DNA of 49,506 bases from an uncultured Mailhella sp. (GTDB taxonomy: Bacteria > Desulfobacterota > Desulfovibrionia > Desulfovibrionales > Desulfovibrionaceae): contig NZ_CALUYL010000025.1 of NCBI RefSeq assembly GCF_944324995.1, positions 1 through 49,506 of the forward strand, given 5' to 3'. This document shows positions 33,920-44,211 of the stretch, piece after piece; position 1 is the stretch's first letter, and every line of letters starts with the position of its first letter. Both the position numbers and the translations under genes were made by a program. The notes beneath the pieces are model-generated. The model did no database searches and had not been told where the DNA came from. It worked only from the letters and a program-made list of their open reading frames with translations.

Positions 33920-34133
33920 TTCTGACGTCGCCCGGGGCCCCGGAGCGTTGAGAGAATGCCTTCCGGAGGCACGCCCCCCTTCGCCCTTCGCTTCGGGCAT
34001 AATCTTCCCGTTCACCCTGTCCTGCCGAAGCAGCTTTAGCTGCGAGGCAGAAACAGGGGGGCGCGGGGGGAATTATTTCCCCCGCATGCCTTTCCTGTCT
34101 TCTCTGCCTTTTCTGCCTTTCCTGCCTTTGCGG
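33920..34133 (+). repeat. Composite intergenic repeat, copy C
   Basis: Modules in order: GCCCGGGGCCCC...GAGCGTTGAGA (about 33930-33955), CGGGCATAAT (33999-34008), hairpin GCAGC-TTTA-GCTGC (34030-34043), the G-rich palindrome, and a pyrimidine tract that ends next to the stop codon of the minus-strand amidohydrolase gene. The whole matches the inverse of 49037-49240. Confidence 0.85.
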
Positions 34134-34922
34134 TTATCCGAAGAGGAGGTGGGTGCCGTTGGCGAGGATTTCGTCGATTTCGTTGTCGGAGAAGCGGGTG
34201 CGTTTCTGGAGGGCGTCGATTTCGTCCTGGGGGTCCATGATGGGGTAGTCGGTGCCGAAGACGAGGCGATTGCGGGGGTGTTTTTTCAGGATGGCCTTGA
34301 GGGTATCGTCGGAGATTTCCTTCATACAGGAGGAGGTATCCATCCAGACGTCGCGGCCGGCGAGGGCGTCGAGGGCGTAGGACCACTGGCGGAAGCCGCC
34401 GAGGTGGGCGGCGACGACGTTGAGGTGGGGGAAGTCGTCGAGGATGGCGGCCATTTTATAGGGGCAGGAGGGATTTTTCTCCGGGGGGAGGCTGTCGCCT
34501 ATGTGTATCATAAAGATAAAATCCCTCTGTGCTTCCTCGAAGATGGGGTAGAGGCGGGGATCATTGAGCCAGAAGTGCTGGAAATCCGGGTGGAGCTTGA
34601 TGCCGTGGACGCCCATGGAGCGGAGCCAGTCGAGCTGCTGTTTCCAGTCCGTGCAGTCGGGGTGGATGGAGCCGAAGGCGGTGATGCGCGGATAATTGTG
34701 CTGGAGGTAGCCTGCGTAGGCGTTGCAGGGGCGCACCTGGAGGGCGCTCGTGGCGGCGCAGAGGGCCACGCAGTGATCGATGCCCGCGCGGCCTGCGCGC
34801 AGGAGCAGGTCGTCCGGGGTGCCTTTGCAGTGACAGAAGAGCTTGTAGTGTTCCGCGAGCTTCATTTTCGCCTTTTCGGCGATGCGCGGATGAAAAACAT
34901 GAGTATGGCAGTCAACGAACAT
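34134..34922 (-). CDS. Amidohydrolase-2 family metal-dependent hydrolase/decarboxylase
   Basis: A 262-residue TIM-barrel protein. Metal-binding features are DCHTHVF at the N-terminus, KLHPDFQ, MIHIGD, VAAHLGG and the C-terminal FGTDYPIMDPQ. This is the family of ACMSD-like decarboxylases and lactone hydrolases; the substrate is unknown. The ATG at 34922 starts directly with the metal motif and has only a weak ribosome-binding site. It stands alone, divergent from ftsH, and its stop codon touches a GGCAGGAAAGG tract. Confidence 0.87.
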   Translation of the reverse strand: MFVDCHTHVFHPRIAEKAKMKLAEHYKLFCHCKGTPDDLLLRAGRAGIDHCVALCAATSALQVRPCNAYAGYLQHNYPRITAFGSIHPDCTDWKQQLDWLRSMGVHGIKLHPDFQHFWLNDPRLYPIFEEAQRDFIFMIHIGDSLPPEKNPSCPYKMAAILDDFPHLNVVAAHLGGFRQWSYALDALAGRDVWMDTSSCMKEISDDTLKAILKKHPRNRLVFGTDYPIMDPQDEIDALQKRTRFSDNEIDEILANGTHLLFG

Positions 34923-35122
34923 GAATGAACCCCATCGGCCGGGCGGGCCAAAAATGCGGCGGGAGAAGGCGTTCGTCCGCGTTTTTGGAGGGCGCGCAAA
35001 AGCGCGGACGGGCCGCGGGCGGACGTGATTTTCCGCATCGGCGGATGCTAGCCCAAGGCGGGAAGTCTGGCAAGTTCGGACGGTTCCGAAAGAAAAAAAG
35101 CGGGGCGCAACTCATTTCAATT

Positions 35123-35138
35123 CGGCACGATTCTTGCA
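35123..35138 (+). promoter_or_regulatory. Sigma-54-type promoter upstream of ftsH
   Basis: CGGCAC-GATTC-TTGCA has the GG and GC pairs with correct spacing; only the first T of the consensus is replaced by C. Fourteen bases (GGCACGATTCTTGC) are identical to the promoter at 10003-10018. Its start site would be about 35149, about 185 bases upstream of the ftsH start. Confidence 0.7.
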
Positions 35139-35178
35139 GAAAAAAGTTCCCGGAGCGGAAAAACCGGCCTGCACATCA

Positions 35179-35207
35179 TTGTCAAAGTCGGCAAGTGGCA
35201 TTACAAA
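35179..35207 (+). promoter_or_regulatory. Possible sigma-70 promoter of ftsH
   Basis: TTGTCA (35179-35184), 17-base spacer, TACAAA (35202-35207) next to an AT-rich stretch. It would give a second, shorter ftsH leader containing the stem GGCGACG-CAT-CGTCGCC near 35225-35241. Confidence 0.45.
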
Positions 35208-35333
35208 TATAAAAAACGACAGGGGCGACGCATCGTCGCCTGCGGAGCCTGCCGTTTCACCTGTGGCAGCCCGGCAAGCCGGGCCCTCTCCGTCACTTTG
35301 AGTGCGTCATCATAAGCAGCCATGGAGGCAGCT

Positions 35334-37328
35334 TTGAACCAGTTTTCCCGCAATATCCTGCTGTGGAGCATCATAGCCGTTGCCATGATCTCCCTGTTCA
35401 GCCTGTTCAACGAAAACGGCGGAACCCCGCAGAACTCCGCCGCCTACAGCACTTTCCTCTCGCAGGTCGACAACGGGGAAGTCAGTCAGGTGGTGATCGA
35501 AGACAGAAACATCACCGTCGTCACCAACGACGGCCGCACCTACAGCACCTATGCCCCCAACGATCCGAACCTCGTTCAGGAACTCAAGAACAAGAACGTG
35601 GTCATCGACGTCAAGAAGCCCGAAGAAACGCCGCTTGCCATGTCGGTGTTCATTTCGTGGTTCCCCATGCTGCTGCTCATCGGCGTGTGGATCTTCTTTG
35701 CCCGTCAGATGCAGGGCGGCGGCGGAAAGGCCATGTCGTTCGGCCGTTCCCGCGCGCGCATGCAGGATCAGAATCAGGTGGGCAAGGTCACGTTCGCCGA
35801 TGTGGCAGGCGTGGACGAAGCCAAGGAAGAACTTGCCGAAGTTGTGGAATTTCTTTCCAATCCGCGCAAATTTACGCGCCTTGGCGGCCGCATTCCCAAG
35901 GGCGTGCTGCTCGTAGGCCCTCCCGGAACCGGCAAGACCCTGCTGGCCCGCGCCGTGGCCGGTGAAGCCGGCGTGCCGTTCTTCTCCATTTCCGGTTCCG
36001 ACTTCGTGGAAATGTTCGTGGGCGTGGGCGCTTCGCGCGTGCGCGACCTCTTCGCGCAGGGCAAGAAGAACGCCCCCTGCCTCATCTTCATCGACGAAAT
36101 CGACGCCGTGGGTCGTCAGCGCGGCGCAGGTCTCGGCGGCGGTCACGACGAACGCGAGCAGACCCTCAACCAGCTGCTCGTGGAAATGGACGGCTTTGAG
36201 TCCAACGAAGGCGTCATTCTCATCGCGGCCACCAACCGTCCCGACGTTCTGGATCCCGCGCTGCTGCGTCCCGGCCGTTTCGACCGTCAGGTCGTGGTTT
36301 CCACGCCCGACCTGCGCGGCCGCGAACGGATTCTCGAAGTCCACACCCGCCGCACGCCCCTCGCCAGGGACGTGGATCTCACCACCATCGCCAAGGGCAC
36401 GCCCGGCTTCTCCGGCGCCGACCTTGAAAACCTCGTGAACGAAGCCGCGCTTCAGGCCGCCAAGCTCAACAAGGACCGCCTGAACATGTCCGACTTTGAA
36501 TACGCCAAGGACAAGGTCCTCATGGGCAAGGAACGTCGCAGCCTCATCCTGAGCGACGAAGAAAAGAAGATCACCGCCTATCACGAAGGCGGACACGCCC
36601 TCGCCGCCAAGCTCCTGCCCGGCACCGATCCGGTTCACAAGGTGTCCATCATTCCCCGCGGCCGCGCCATGGGCGTGACCATGCAGCTGCCCAATGAAGA
36701 CCGCCACGGCTACTCCCGCGACTTTCTGCGCAACAACCTCGTGGTGCTGCTCGGCGGCCGCGTGGCCGAAGAGATCATCATGGGCGACATCACCACCGGC
36801 GCGGGCAACGACATCGACCGCGCCACCAAGATGGCCCGCAAGATGGTGTGCGAATGGGGCATGAGCGACAAGATCGGTCCGCAGACCGTGGGCGAACATG
36901 AAGAGGAAGTCTTCCTCGGCCGCGAATGGGGCCACACCCGCTCCGTGAGCGACGACATGGCCCGCCTTGTGGACAGCGAAGTCAAGGCCCTCATCGACGA
37001 GGCCCGCGAACGCTGCCGCACCCTGCTCACCGAACACATCGACATGCTGCACGCCATCGCGCACGCCCTGCTGGAACGCGAAACCATTTCCGGCGAGGAC
37101 ATCGACATCCTCATGCGGGGCGAAAAGCTGCCCCCCTTTCAGATCAACGGGCAGAACGCGGGCGAATTCCATCTTGAGGAAGAACACTCCGCAGACGAAA
37201 AGAACAACGCCGGGAACAGCCAGTCCAACGCGACGCCCCCTGCGGAGACCGCGGCCCCTCAGCCTGAGGAAAAAGCCGCAAGCGACTCTTCCGCCTCCGG
37301 CGAAGGAGCCGACAGGGGAGACAAATAA
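35334..37328 (+). CDS. ftsH: ATP-dependent zinc metalloprotease FtsH
   Basis: A 664-residue membrane AAA protease. Two N-terminal membrane helices ([15 protein letters not shown] and [15 protein letters not shown]) flank a short periplasmic domain. The AAA domain has GPPGTGKT and LIFIDEID, and the protease zinc motif is HEGGH in [14 protein letters not shown]. The C-terminal tail is acidic and low in complexity. The TTG at 35334 is preferred as start because GGAGG (35324-35328) lies five bases before it and the product then begins MNQFSRN; the ATG at 35322 has no ribosome-binding site and would add four residues. It degrades misassembled membrane proteins and heads a run of envelope genes. 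Confidence 0.95.
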   Translation: MNQFSRNILLWSIIAVAMISLFSLFNENGGTPQNSAAYSTFLSQVDNGEVSQVVIEDRNITVVTNDGRTYSTYAPNDPNLVQELKNKNVVIDVKKPEETPLAMSVFISWFPMLLLIGVWIFFARQMQGGGGKAMSFGRSRARMQDQNQVGKVTFADVAGVDEAKEELAEVVEFLSNPRKFTRLGGRIPKGVLLVGPPGTGKTLLARAVAGEAGVPFFSISGSDFVEMFVGVGASRVRDLFAQGKKNAPCLIFIDEIDAVGRQRGAGLGGGHDEREQTLNQLLVEMDGFESNEGVILIAATNRPDVLDPALLRPGRFDRQVVVSTPDLRGRERILEVHTRRTPLARDVDLTTIAKGTPGFSGADLENLVNEAALQAAKLNKDRLNMSDFEYAKDKVLMGKERRSLILSDEEKKITAYHEGGHALAAKLLPGTDPVHKVSIIPRGRAMGVTMQLPNEDRHGYSRDFLRNNLVVLLGGRVAEEIIMGDITTGAGNDIDRATKMARKMVCEWGMSDKIGPQTVGEHEEEVFLGREWGHTRSVSDDMARLVDSEVKALIDEARERCRTLLTEHIDMLHAIAHALLERETISGEDIDILMRGEKLPPFQINGQNAGEFHLEEEHSADEKNNAGNSQSNATPPAETAAPQPEEKAASDSSASGEGADRGDK

Positions 37329-37330
37329 CG

Positions 37331-38233
37331 ATGAATAAGGACACGGTCTGGATGCTTCGCCACGGGGCATTCAGCCCTGTTTCCACCGAAAAACAGGGCG
37401 GTACGCCGTCGCGCTTCACGCTGTGGGGCGTGGTGAACGTAACGCCCGACTCCTTTTTCGACGGAGGCAGGCACCCTTCTTTTGAAAGCGCGTTTTCCCA
37501 CGCCAGACGCCTCGCCGCAGACGGAGCCAGAGTGCTTGATCTCGGCGGGGCTTCGTCGCGTCCGGGCGCGCAGGACGTTCCCCCCGACGACGAAATGCGC
37601 CGCGTGCTGCCTCTCGTGCGCGCCCTCTCCGAAGGTCGCGGCAGACGCACCCCGCCCGACACCCTGCTCTCCGTGGACACCTGGCGCACGTCCGTTGCCG
37701 CCGCCGTGCTCGAAGCCGGCGCCGACATCATCAACGACATCTCCGCCGGCGTGTGGGAGCCCGAAATCACCGACGTGCTCGCTCAGTACCGCCCCGGCTA
37801 CGTGCTCATGCACTGCCGCCCCGGCATGACCCCCGGCACCATGCAGAACGATCCGCGCTACGAAAACGTGCTCGACGAAGTCATCGCCTTCCTCGAAGCG
37901 CGCATGACCGCCCTGGTCAAGGCCGGTCTGCCCGAGGAAAACATCATGCTCGATCCGGGCATAGGCTTCGGCAAAACCGCGGAACACAACTGTCAGATAC
38001 TCGCCGGCATCGAAAGACTCCTCGCCCTGGGGCGTCCCGTGCTGCTCGGCGTTTCCAACAAGAGCATCTTCGGCGACCTGCTCGGCCTCGACGTGACAAG
38101 ACGCATCGAAGCCACCAGCGTCTGCACGGCGCTGCTCGCCGCGCGCGGCGTCTGCCATCACCGCGTTCACGACGTGGCCTCCGCCCGGCGAGCCCTCACC
38201 CTCGCGGAACACTTCACCCCCTGGAAAGACTGA
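37331..38233 (+). CDS. folP: Dihydropteroate synthase
   Basis: A 300-residue TIM-barrel enzyme that condenses pterin pyrophosphate with p-aminobenzoate; target of sulfonamides. Conserved motifs are GVVNVTPDSFFDGG, LDLGGASSRPGA, SVDTW, INDISAG, LMHCRPG, LDPGIGFGKT and GVSNKS. There is a short N-terminal extension of about 30 residues before the barrel. It follows ftsH by two bases and precedes cdaA by one base, an arrangement common in related bacteria. Confidence 0.96.
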   Translation: MNKDTVWMLRHGAFSPVSTEKQGGTPSRFTLWGVVNVTPDSFFDGGRHPSFESAFSHARRLAADGARVLDLGGASSRPGAQDVPPDDEMRRVLPLVRALSEGRGRRTPPDTLLSVDTWRTSVAAAVLEAGADIINDISAGVWEPEITDVLAQYRPGYVLMHCRPGMTPGTMQNDPRYENVLDEVIAFLEARMTALVKAGLPEENIMLDPGIGFGKTAEHNCQILAGIERLLALGRPVLLGVSNKSIFGDLLGLDVTRRIEATSVCTALLAARGVCHHRVHDVASARRALTLAEHFTPWKD

Positions 38234-38234
38234 C

Positions 38235-38984
38235 ATGTTCGCACTGGGACAGTTGACATTCGGCTGGCGAGACCTGCTGGACATACTCATAGTAGCCATC
38301 CTCTGCTACTACGGCATCCGCTTCGTGCGGGGCACGCGCGCCATGGCCGCCCTGAACGGCCTGCTCCTGCTGCTCATCCTGTTCGCGGCCGCCCAGTTCC
38401 TCGGCCTGTTCACCCTCGTGTGGCTGCTCCAGAACGTGTTCAGTTCCCTGTTCCTCGTGGTGGTCATCCTGTTCCATCAGGACATCCGCCAGGCGCTCTC
38501 CAACATGAACTTCCGGCATCTTTTCCGACGCAAGGCCAACGTGCGCACGGAAATGATAAGCACCGTGAGCCGCACCGCCTGCGCCCTCGCCGCCCGCCGC
38601 ATCGGCGCCATCATCGTCATCGAGCGCAACGTCGCCCTCGGCGACATGACCGAAAAGGGCGTCACCATCGACGCCGTGGTCTCGCAGGATCTGCTCGCCA
38701 CCATCTTCTTTCCCAACACGGCGCTCCACGACGGCGCCGTCATCATAGGCCACAACGACCGCATTACCGCGGCAGGCTGCGTGCTGCCGCTCGCCAACGT
38801 CGCCCGTCAGCACTTCGGCACCCGTCACCGGGCCGCCATCGGCATCACCGAAGTGAGCGACGCCATCTCCATCGTGGTGTCGGAAGAACGCGGAGAAGTG
38901 ACCCTAGCCCAGGACGGCCACCTCTCCAATCCCCTGAATCAAGAACGCCTGGAACGGATACTGGCCAATGTCCTCAATCAATAA
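38235..38984 (+). CDS. cdaA: Diadenylate cyclase (c-di-AMP synthase)
   Basis: A 249-residue CdaA. Three N-terminal membrane helices (about 12-80) are followed by the DAC domain. The catalytic DGA (166-168) in LHDGAVIIGHNDRI and RHR (197-199) in GTRHRAAIGI are intact. It makes c-di-AMP, which controls osmolyte and cell-wall homeostasis. It overlaps the next gene (cdaR) by 17 bases and lies upstream of glmM, the standard cdaA-cdaR-glmM order. Confidence 0.96.
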   Translation: MFALGQLTFGWRDLLDILIVAILCYYGIRFVRGTRAMAALNGLLLLLILFAAAQFLGLFTLVWLLQNVFSSLFLVVVILFHQDIRQALSNMNFRHLFRRKANVRTEMISTVSRTACALAARRIGAIIVIERNVALGDMTEKGVTIDAVVSQDLLATIFFPNTALHDGAVIIGHNDRITAAGCVLPLANVARQHFGTRHRAAIGITEVSDAISIVVSEERGEVTLAQDGHLSNPLNQERLERILANVLNQ

Positions 38985-40308
38985 CAGCCGGTTGCAGACC
39001 GTTCTTTCCGTACTGCTCTCCCTCGTCATCGCCACGGGGCTGTGGTATCTCGTCGTCGGTCGCGATCACGTGGAAACGCAGGTCGAACTGCGCGTGGAAT
39101 ACCGCGGCCTGCCCGACGGACTCATCATCCGCGAGGGCATGGTCAATCACATTTCCGTGCGCCTGCGCGGTTCCGCAGAACTTCTGCGCAATCTGCACTC
39201 GCGCGACCTCGTCTATACCGTGGATCTCTCCGGCGTGCAGCGCGGCGCCACCGCCCTGCCCCTGGCCGTGGATTCCATGCCCGACTTCAAGGCCTTTGAA
39301 ATACTCGAAATCATGCCGAGCCGACTCGTGCTTGAGGCCGACGCCCTCACCGAACGCGTGGTGCCGCTCGAGAACAAGATGCTGCCTCTGCCGGCAGATT
39401 CGCCCTACCTTATTTCCCACGCCATTCTTGAGCCGTCCTTCGTCACGGTGAAGGGCCCGGAAACCCAGGTCAACTCCCTCGACCGGCTCATCGTGGTGTA
39501 CGATCCCACCAAGAACGCCAGCGAAGGCCCCCATGAGGCCAACGTGGCCATCGTGGCCCCGCCGCAGGTGGAAATCACCCCGCCCGTGACCACCCTGCGC
39601 TACTCGCTCGACCTCAAGACACAGAACGTCACCCTCTCGCGGGAAATCCAGCTCGACAACGACGACGAAGGCTACAGCGTGCGTCCCGATCAGGCCAGCG
39701 TGGAAATCTCCGTGCCCGAAGCCCTCGTGGAAGACCGCGACTACCTCGACGCCGTGCGCGTCATCGTGCGCCAGCCCGCCGACTTCACCCCCGGCGACAG
39801 CGCGGAAGTCACCCCCATCGTCATGCTGCCCTCGGGCGCGGGCCTCATTGCCATCGAGCCGCCCACCGTCATGCTCTTCAGCCGCACCGACATCGGCGCG
39901 GAAAGCCGCAACTGGGCCCCGGCAGAAAGCATATTCACCCTGCCGACCAACACCTTCGGCATGAAGCTGCCCGATCAGCGGGTGTCCGGAAACTTTTCGC
40001 TGAGCGACGTCGTGCTGCCTTCGGCCTCGCTGCCCCAGCCCAACGACCTCAAAGTGCCGCCCGCCCTCTCCGGCGACGACAAGCCCGCCGATCAGCCCCC
40101 CGCGTCCGGAACAGACTCCGCCGCACCCGCCAAAGTGACCGTGCCCGCCAAGGTCGCCGCTCCGGCAAGCATCGCCGTACCGGCAAAAGTCGCCGCGCCC
40201 GCCGCTTCCGCCTCCCCGGCCGGAACCGCGACCGCCGCGACCTCCGTCAGCGCCGACGGCAAAGGCGGAACAACCGCTCCCAAAGCACCCATCGAAACAC
40301 AGGATTAG
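38968..40308 (+). CDS. cdaR: YbbR-domain regulator CdaR
   Basis: A 446-residue protein with one N-terminal membrane helix ([20 protein letters not shown]) and several extracytoplasmic YbbR repeats up to about residue 350 (each with the V.V..RG...L..L pattern). CdaR-type proteins bind and tune CdaA. The last ~70 residues are low-complexity, rich in Ala, Pro, Lys and Ser, with the near-repeat PAKVAAPAS; this may span the peptidoglycan. Its start overlaps cdaA, so translation is coupled. Confidence 0.88.
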   Translation: MSSINNSRLQTVLSVLLSLVIATGLWYLVVGRDHVETQVELRVEYRGLPDGLIIREGMVNHISVRLRGSAELLRNLHSRDLVYTVDLSGVQRGATALPLAVDSMPDFKAFEILEIMPSRLVLEADALTERVVPLENKMLPLPADSPYLISHAILEPSFVTVKGPETQVNSLDRLIVVYDPTKNASEGPHEANVAIVAPPQVEITPPVTTLRYSLDLKTQNVTLSREIQLDNDDEGYSVRPDQASVEISVPEALVEDRDYLDAVRVIVRQPADFTPGDSAEVTPIVMLPSGAGLIAIEPPTVMLFSRTDIGAESRNWAPAESIFTLPTNTFGMKLPDQRVSGNFSLSDVVLPSASLPQPNDLKVPPALSGDDKPADQPPASGTDSAAPAKVTVPAKVAAPASIAVPAKVAAPAASASPAGTATAATSVSADGKGGTTAPKAPIETQD

Positions 40309-40310
40309 CC

Positions 40311-41663
40311 ATGTCTGAACGTCTTTTTGGCACCGACGGCCTGCGCGGCCGGGTCAACACCTATCCCCTCACGGCCGAAATGGCCCTGCGCCTCGGCCTC
40401 GCCGCGGGCACCGTGTTCCGCTCCGACGAATGCCGCCGCAAGGTCATCATCGGCAAGGACACCCGCCTCTCCGGCTACATGTTTGAATCCGCGCTCACCG
40501 CGGGCCTGTGCGCCTCCGGCATGGACGTGTATCAGGTGGGCCCCCTGCCCACTCCCGCCATCGCCTTCCTCACCCGCAACATGCGCGCCGACTTCGGCGT
40601 GGTCATTTCCGCCTCGCACAATCCCTATCACGACAACGGCATCAAGTTCTTCGACCGCGAAGGCTTCAAGCTTCCCGACGAAGTCGAAGACAAGATGTCC
40701 GAGCTCATCCTCGACAAGGACTACGAATGGGACTACCCCGCCTCCAACAAGGTGGGCCGCGCCTACCGCATCGTGGACGCCTCGGGCCGCTACATCGTGT
40801 ACCTCAAGAGCAGCTTTCCCCAGCAGCTCACCCTCGACGGCCTGCGCGTGGTCATCGACTGCGCCAACGGCGCCAACTACAAGGTCGCGCCCCTCGCCCT
40901 TGAGGAACTCGGCGCCGAAGTCTTCCGTCTCGGCACCTCGCCCGACGGTTTGAACATCAACTATCAGTGCGGTTCGCTCCATCCCGAAAACCTTCAGGCC
41001 AAGGTGCGCGAAGTGCGCGCCGACGTCGGTCTCGCCCTCGACGGCGACGCCGACCGCCTCCTCGTGGTCGATGAAAAGGGACGTCTGCTCGACGGCGATC
41101 AGATCATGGCCATCTGCGCCGACGACCTCATGAAAAAGGGCAAGCTCAACAAGAACATTCTCGTGGGCACGGTCATGAGCAACATGGCCCTCGAAGTGTT
41201 CATGAAGGAACGCGGCGGCCAGCTTCTGCGCACCAAGGTGGGCGACCGCTACGTCATCGAAGCCATGCGTCAGCACAACGCCATGCTCGGCGGCGAACAG
41301 TCGGGACACCTCATTTTCCGCGAATACGGCACCACCGGCGACGGCCTGCTCGCCGCGCTCCAGATTCTGCGCATCATGCGCGAAACCGGACGCCCCCTCT
41401 CCGAACTGGCCGACCGGCTCAAGCTCTATCCGCAAAAGCTCATCAACGTGAGCATTTCCCGCAAGATTCCCTTTGAAAAGTGCGAAAAGCTCATGGCCGC
41501 CCAGAAGGACATCGAAGAAAAGCTCGGCGCTCACGGCCGCGTGCTGCTGCGCTACTCCGGCACCGAAAACCTCTGCCGCGTCATGGTGGAAGGCGAAGAC
41601 GAAGACTTTGTGCGTCGCGCCGTCCGCCGTCTGGCCGACGTGGCTTCCGAAGAACTCCGCTGA
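40311..41663 (+). CDS. glmM: Phosphoglucosamine mutase
   Basis: A 450-residue alpha-D-phosphohexomutase converting glucosamine-6-P to glucosamine-1-P for UDP-GlcNAc. The phosphorylated Ser102 is in [16 protein letters not shown] (the same number as in E. coli), the Mg-binding loop is DGDADR, the sugar-binding loop GGEQSGH and the phosphate loop RYSGTEN. It follows cdaR by two bases. A strong terminator follows. Confidence 0.97.
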   Translation: MSERLFGTDGLRGRVNTYPLTAEMALRLGLAAGTVFRSDECRRKVIIGKDTRLSGYMFESALTAGLCASGMDVYQVGPLPTPAIAFLTRNMRADFGVVISASHNPYHDNGIKFFDREGFKLPDEVEDKMSELILDKDYEWDYPASNKVGRAYRIVDASGRYIVYLKSSFPQQLTLDGLRVVIDCANGANYKVAPLALEELGAEVFRLGTSPDGLNINYQCGSLHPENLQAKVREVRADVGLALDGDADRLLVVDEKGRLLDGDQIMAICADDLMKKGKLNKNILVGTVMSNMALEVFMKERGGQLLRTKVGDRYVIEAMRQHNAMLGGEQSGHLIFREYGTTGDGLLAALQILRIMRETGRPLSELADRLKLYPQKLINVSISRKIPFEKCEKLMAAQKDIEEKLGAHGRVLLRYSGTENLCRVMVEGEDEDFVRRAVRRLADVASEELR

Positions 41664-41669
41664 ACCTGT

Positions 41670-41704
41670 CGCGGCACGGAATTACCGCTCCGTGCCGCGT
41701 TTTG
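41670..41704 (+). terminator. Intrinsic terminator after glmM
   Basis: An 11-bp perfect stem CGCGGCACGGA (41670-41680) / TCCGTGCCGCG (41689-41699) followed by TTTTG. It separates the ftsH-glmM unit from rpoN. Confidence 0.9.
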
Positions 41705-41744
41705 TCGCCCGTGCCTCCCCTTTCAACCGTCACCAGGAGAAATT

Positions 41745-43187
41745 ATGGCCTTTGAAATCAAACAGCAGTTCAAACTGAGCCAGCAGCTCCACATGACGCC
41801 CATGCTCAAGCAGGCCATTTCCCTGCTTCTGTTCTCCCGTCAGGAACTGGTGGAAGCGGTGCAGCGGGAACTGCTGGAAAATCCCTTCCTTGAGGAGCGC
41901 GAAACCGACAACGCCGCATCCTCCGCTCCCGACGCCGCGGCCGATTCCCGCAAAAGCGCCGAACAGGACAGCCCCTGGCCTCAGGAAGAAGTGGCCCGCA
42001 GCGCCGAATGGGAAGAATACCTCGGAGAATTTTCCAGTCAGTCGCGCGTGGCCCAGCAGGAATTCGAGGCCGCCGAAGAGGACGGCAATCCCCTCGAAGC
42101 CTGCCACTCCGCCGAACCCAACCTCGAAGCCCATCTCATGGGACAGCTTCTGCTCTCCCCCCTCACCGAAAAACAGAAGTCCATCGGCGAGTGCATCATC
42201 GGCAACCTCGACGAAACCGGCTACCTCACCGCCACCGACGAAGAAATCGCCTCCCTCGCCGGCGCGGATCCCTCCGAAGTGCCGCCCGTGCTCTCCGCCA
42301 TCCAGAATTTCGATCCCGTCGGCGTGGCTGCGCGCTCCCTTTCCGAATGTCTGCTCATCCAGCTGCACGCCCGACGCGACGACCGCGACCCCATCCTCGT
42401 CGATCTCGTTCAAAATCACCTCGAAGACCTTGAAAAACAGCGCTATAAGCCGCTGTTGCGCCATTTTCACATCGACCTCGACACCCTCAAGGAATACATA
42501 GGCATCATCCAGAGCCTGGAACCCCGCCCCGGCGGCAGCCTCGGCAGCAGCACGCCCTGCTACGTCAGCCCCGACATCTTCGTGCGCAAGGTGAACGGAG
42601 AATTCGTCATCCTCATGAACGACGAAGACCTGCCCCACCTCCAGCTTTCCCCCCTCTCCGAAGAGCTCGCCGAGAAAAACCGCTCCAGCGAGGAAAAGGA
42701 CTACATGAACGACCGGCTGCGCTCGGCCGTGTGGATCATCCGCAGCCTCGAAGAGCGGCAGCGCACCCTCTATCAGGTGATGGAAAGCATCGTGAAGCAT
42801 CAGCACGACTTCTTTGAATACGGCGTGTACAAGCTCAAGCCTCTGGTGCTCAAGGACATCGCCGAAGACATCGGCCGCAGCGAATCCAGCATAAGCCGCA
42901 TCACCACCAACAAGTACGTGGGCACTCCCCACGGCATCTTCGAGCTCAAATACTTTTTCAACAGCGCCCTCTCCTCCAGCGACGGCAGTCAGGTGGGCTC
43001 CGAAAGCGTCAAGGCCCGCATCCGCGCCCTCATCGACGCCGAAGACCAGTCCCACCCTCTGTCCGATGAAGACATCAGCTCCCGTCTCAACGAGGGCCTC
43101 GGCGTCAAAATCGCCCGGCGCACCGTGGCCAAGTACCGCGAAGAGCTCGGCATTCCGTCGTCGTCGCGCAGAAAGAAGCATTTATGA
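41745..43187 (+). CDS. rpoN: RNA polymerase sigma-54 factor
   Basis: A 480-residue RpoN. Region I begins QQFKLSQQLHMTPMLKQAI with the family's Gln/Leu-rich pattern, an acidic region II follows (about 45-115), and the RpoN box is ARRTVAKYRE near the C-terminus, followed by a basic tail. It reads -24/-12 promoters such as those at 10003 and 35123 and requires AAA+ activators such as the RtcR-type protein of this window. AGGAG lies five bases before the ATG. No hpf or ptsN gene follows, unlike in many proteobacteria. Confidence 0.97.
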   Translation: MAFEIKQQFKLSQQLHMTPMLKQAISLLLFSRQELVEAVQRELLENPFLEERETDNAASSAPDAAADSRKSAEQDSPWPQEEVARSAEWEEYLGEFSSQSRVAQQEFEAAEEDGNPLEACHSAEPNLEAHLMGQLLLSPLTEKQKSIGECIIGNLDETGYLTATDEEIASLAGADPSEVPPVLSAIQNFDPVGVAARSLSECLLIQLHARRDDRDPILVDLVQNHLEDLEKQRYKPLLRHFHIDLDTLKEYIGIIQSLEPRPGGSLGSSTPCYVSPDIFVRKVNGEFVILMNDEDLPHLQLSPLSEELAEKNRSSEEKDYMNDRLRSAVWIIRSLEERQRTLYQVMESIVKHQHDFFEYGVYKLKPLVLKDIAEDIGRSESSISRITTNKYVGTPHGIFELKYFFNSALSSSDGSQVGSESVKARIRALIDAEDQSHPLSDEDISSRLNEGLGVKIARRTVAKYREELGIPSSSRRKKHL

Positions 43188-43219
43188 TGAGAGGAAGGGG
43201 ACAAGTCGGAGCACCAGGG

Positions 43220-43290
43220 GCTCCGCCCCTGACCCCGCCGGGACAAGCCCCGATCCCCCCCCTGATTCGCTTCGCGATTCCGCCCGAATG
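43220..43290. repeat. Hairpin and partial composite repeat after rpoN
   Basis: CAGGGGC-TCC-GCCCCTG (about 43215-43236) is a perfect stem. At 43255-43277, read on the minus strand, TCGC-GAA-GCGA is followed by ATCAGGGGGG, the flank seen in copy B. This looks like a truncated fifth copy of the composite repeat. Confidence 0.55.
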
Positions 43291-43842
43291 GCCCCGGCTT
43301 TCCGGCGTTCCCCGGGCTTTGCCCGGATGACTCCGGCGTTGCAGGATCTGTCCCGGCCCGCCCGATTTTCCTCGGCTCCGCCCACTTTCTCCGGCTCCCT
43401 GTCGTGCCTCCGAGGTTGCCGGGTTTGCCCTGCCCCTGACGTGCCCGGCATTCCGGCGTGCCCGCGGTTTTGTCTGTGCCGTCCCCTCCGCCTCGCCCGG
43501 GATTCCACGATCCGGCGGAGAACGCGTGCCGGCACCGGCAGGAGCGCCGCGCCGTGCTCTTTCGGCAATATTGCGAGCCCTTCCCCGCGGCGGAGGATCC
43601 CGTCGTGTCCCCGGTCATGACTCCGACGGGCCGCAACAACATACGCGATTCCTTCCGTGCTTCGGCACGAAGGGCGCGTTTTTTTTTGACCGATGCAAAA
43701 AGCGTCGCCGCGAGGAAAACACATGGTGCGCCGATGCGTGCAGCATCCTTGCCGGTCACCGCCTGCATGAAGCCCACGAGGCAGCGTCCCGAAACACGCA
43801 GCCATCCGAATCCGCGCCCCCATCCCCCCAATTAAAAAGTTT
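43291..43842. other. Intergenic, no gene recognised
   Basis: About 550 GC-rich bases with short, imperfectly repeated CCGGCGTT/CCCGG words. No protein family, RNA gene or mobile element was recognised on either strand. Confidence 0.45.
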
Positions 43843-43865
43843 TGGAGATGGGGATGGGGGCGCGG

Positions 43866-43906
43866 GGGAAGGGCCTTTTTCAAAAGGGCCTTCCCCTTCC
43901 CCCGCA
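43866..43906 (+). terminator. Long hairpin upstream of livK
   Basis: GGGGAAGGGCCTTTT and AAAAGGGCCTTCCCC flank a two-base loop and pair with a single G-G mismatch. This strong stem could end transcripts from the rpoN side or be an intergenic repeat. The sequence downstream becomes AT-rich as the livK promoter region begins. Confidence 0.6.
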
Positions 43907-44211
43907 TGCTCTCTTTCTCCCCCTCGTTCCCCACAACGGAAAAAGGCACAAATATTTTCCACATTTTTGCGCTTTTGTAAACACAAAATTGGCAAAAGCT
44001 CTTTTTCTTTTACAGGAGAGAAGAAAAATCATTTTTGTCGACACGGCGACAACTTATTGTATTCAATTGATATACCTTTTAAAAACACTGTATTTGTCCT
44101 GCATTTCGCGGCATTTTCCCGTCGCTTCATGATTGCACACAATCGTAAGATTCTATAAGATTCCCTCCATATCTCTTACACGAACCTGAGTTTCTTAATC
44201 GGAGGATCGTT

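Noticed and set aside
36590..36610. HEGGH in FtsH as a damaged zinc site
   Set aside because: HExxH is intact; only the second variable residue differs from the common HEAGH, so activity should be normal.
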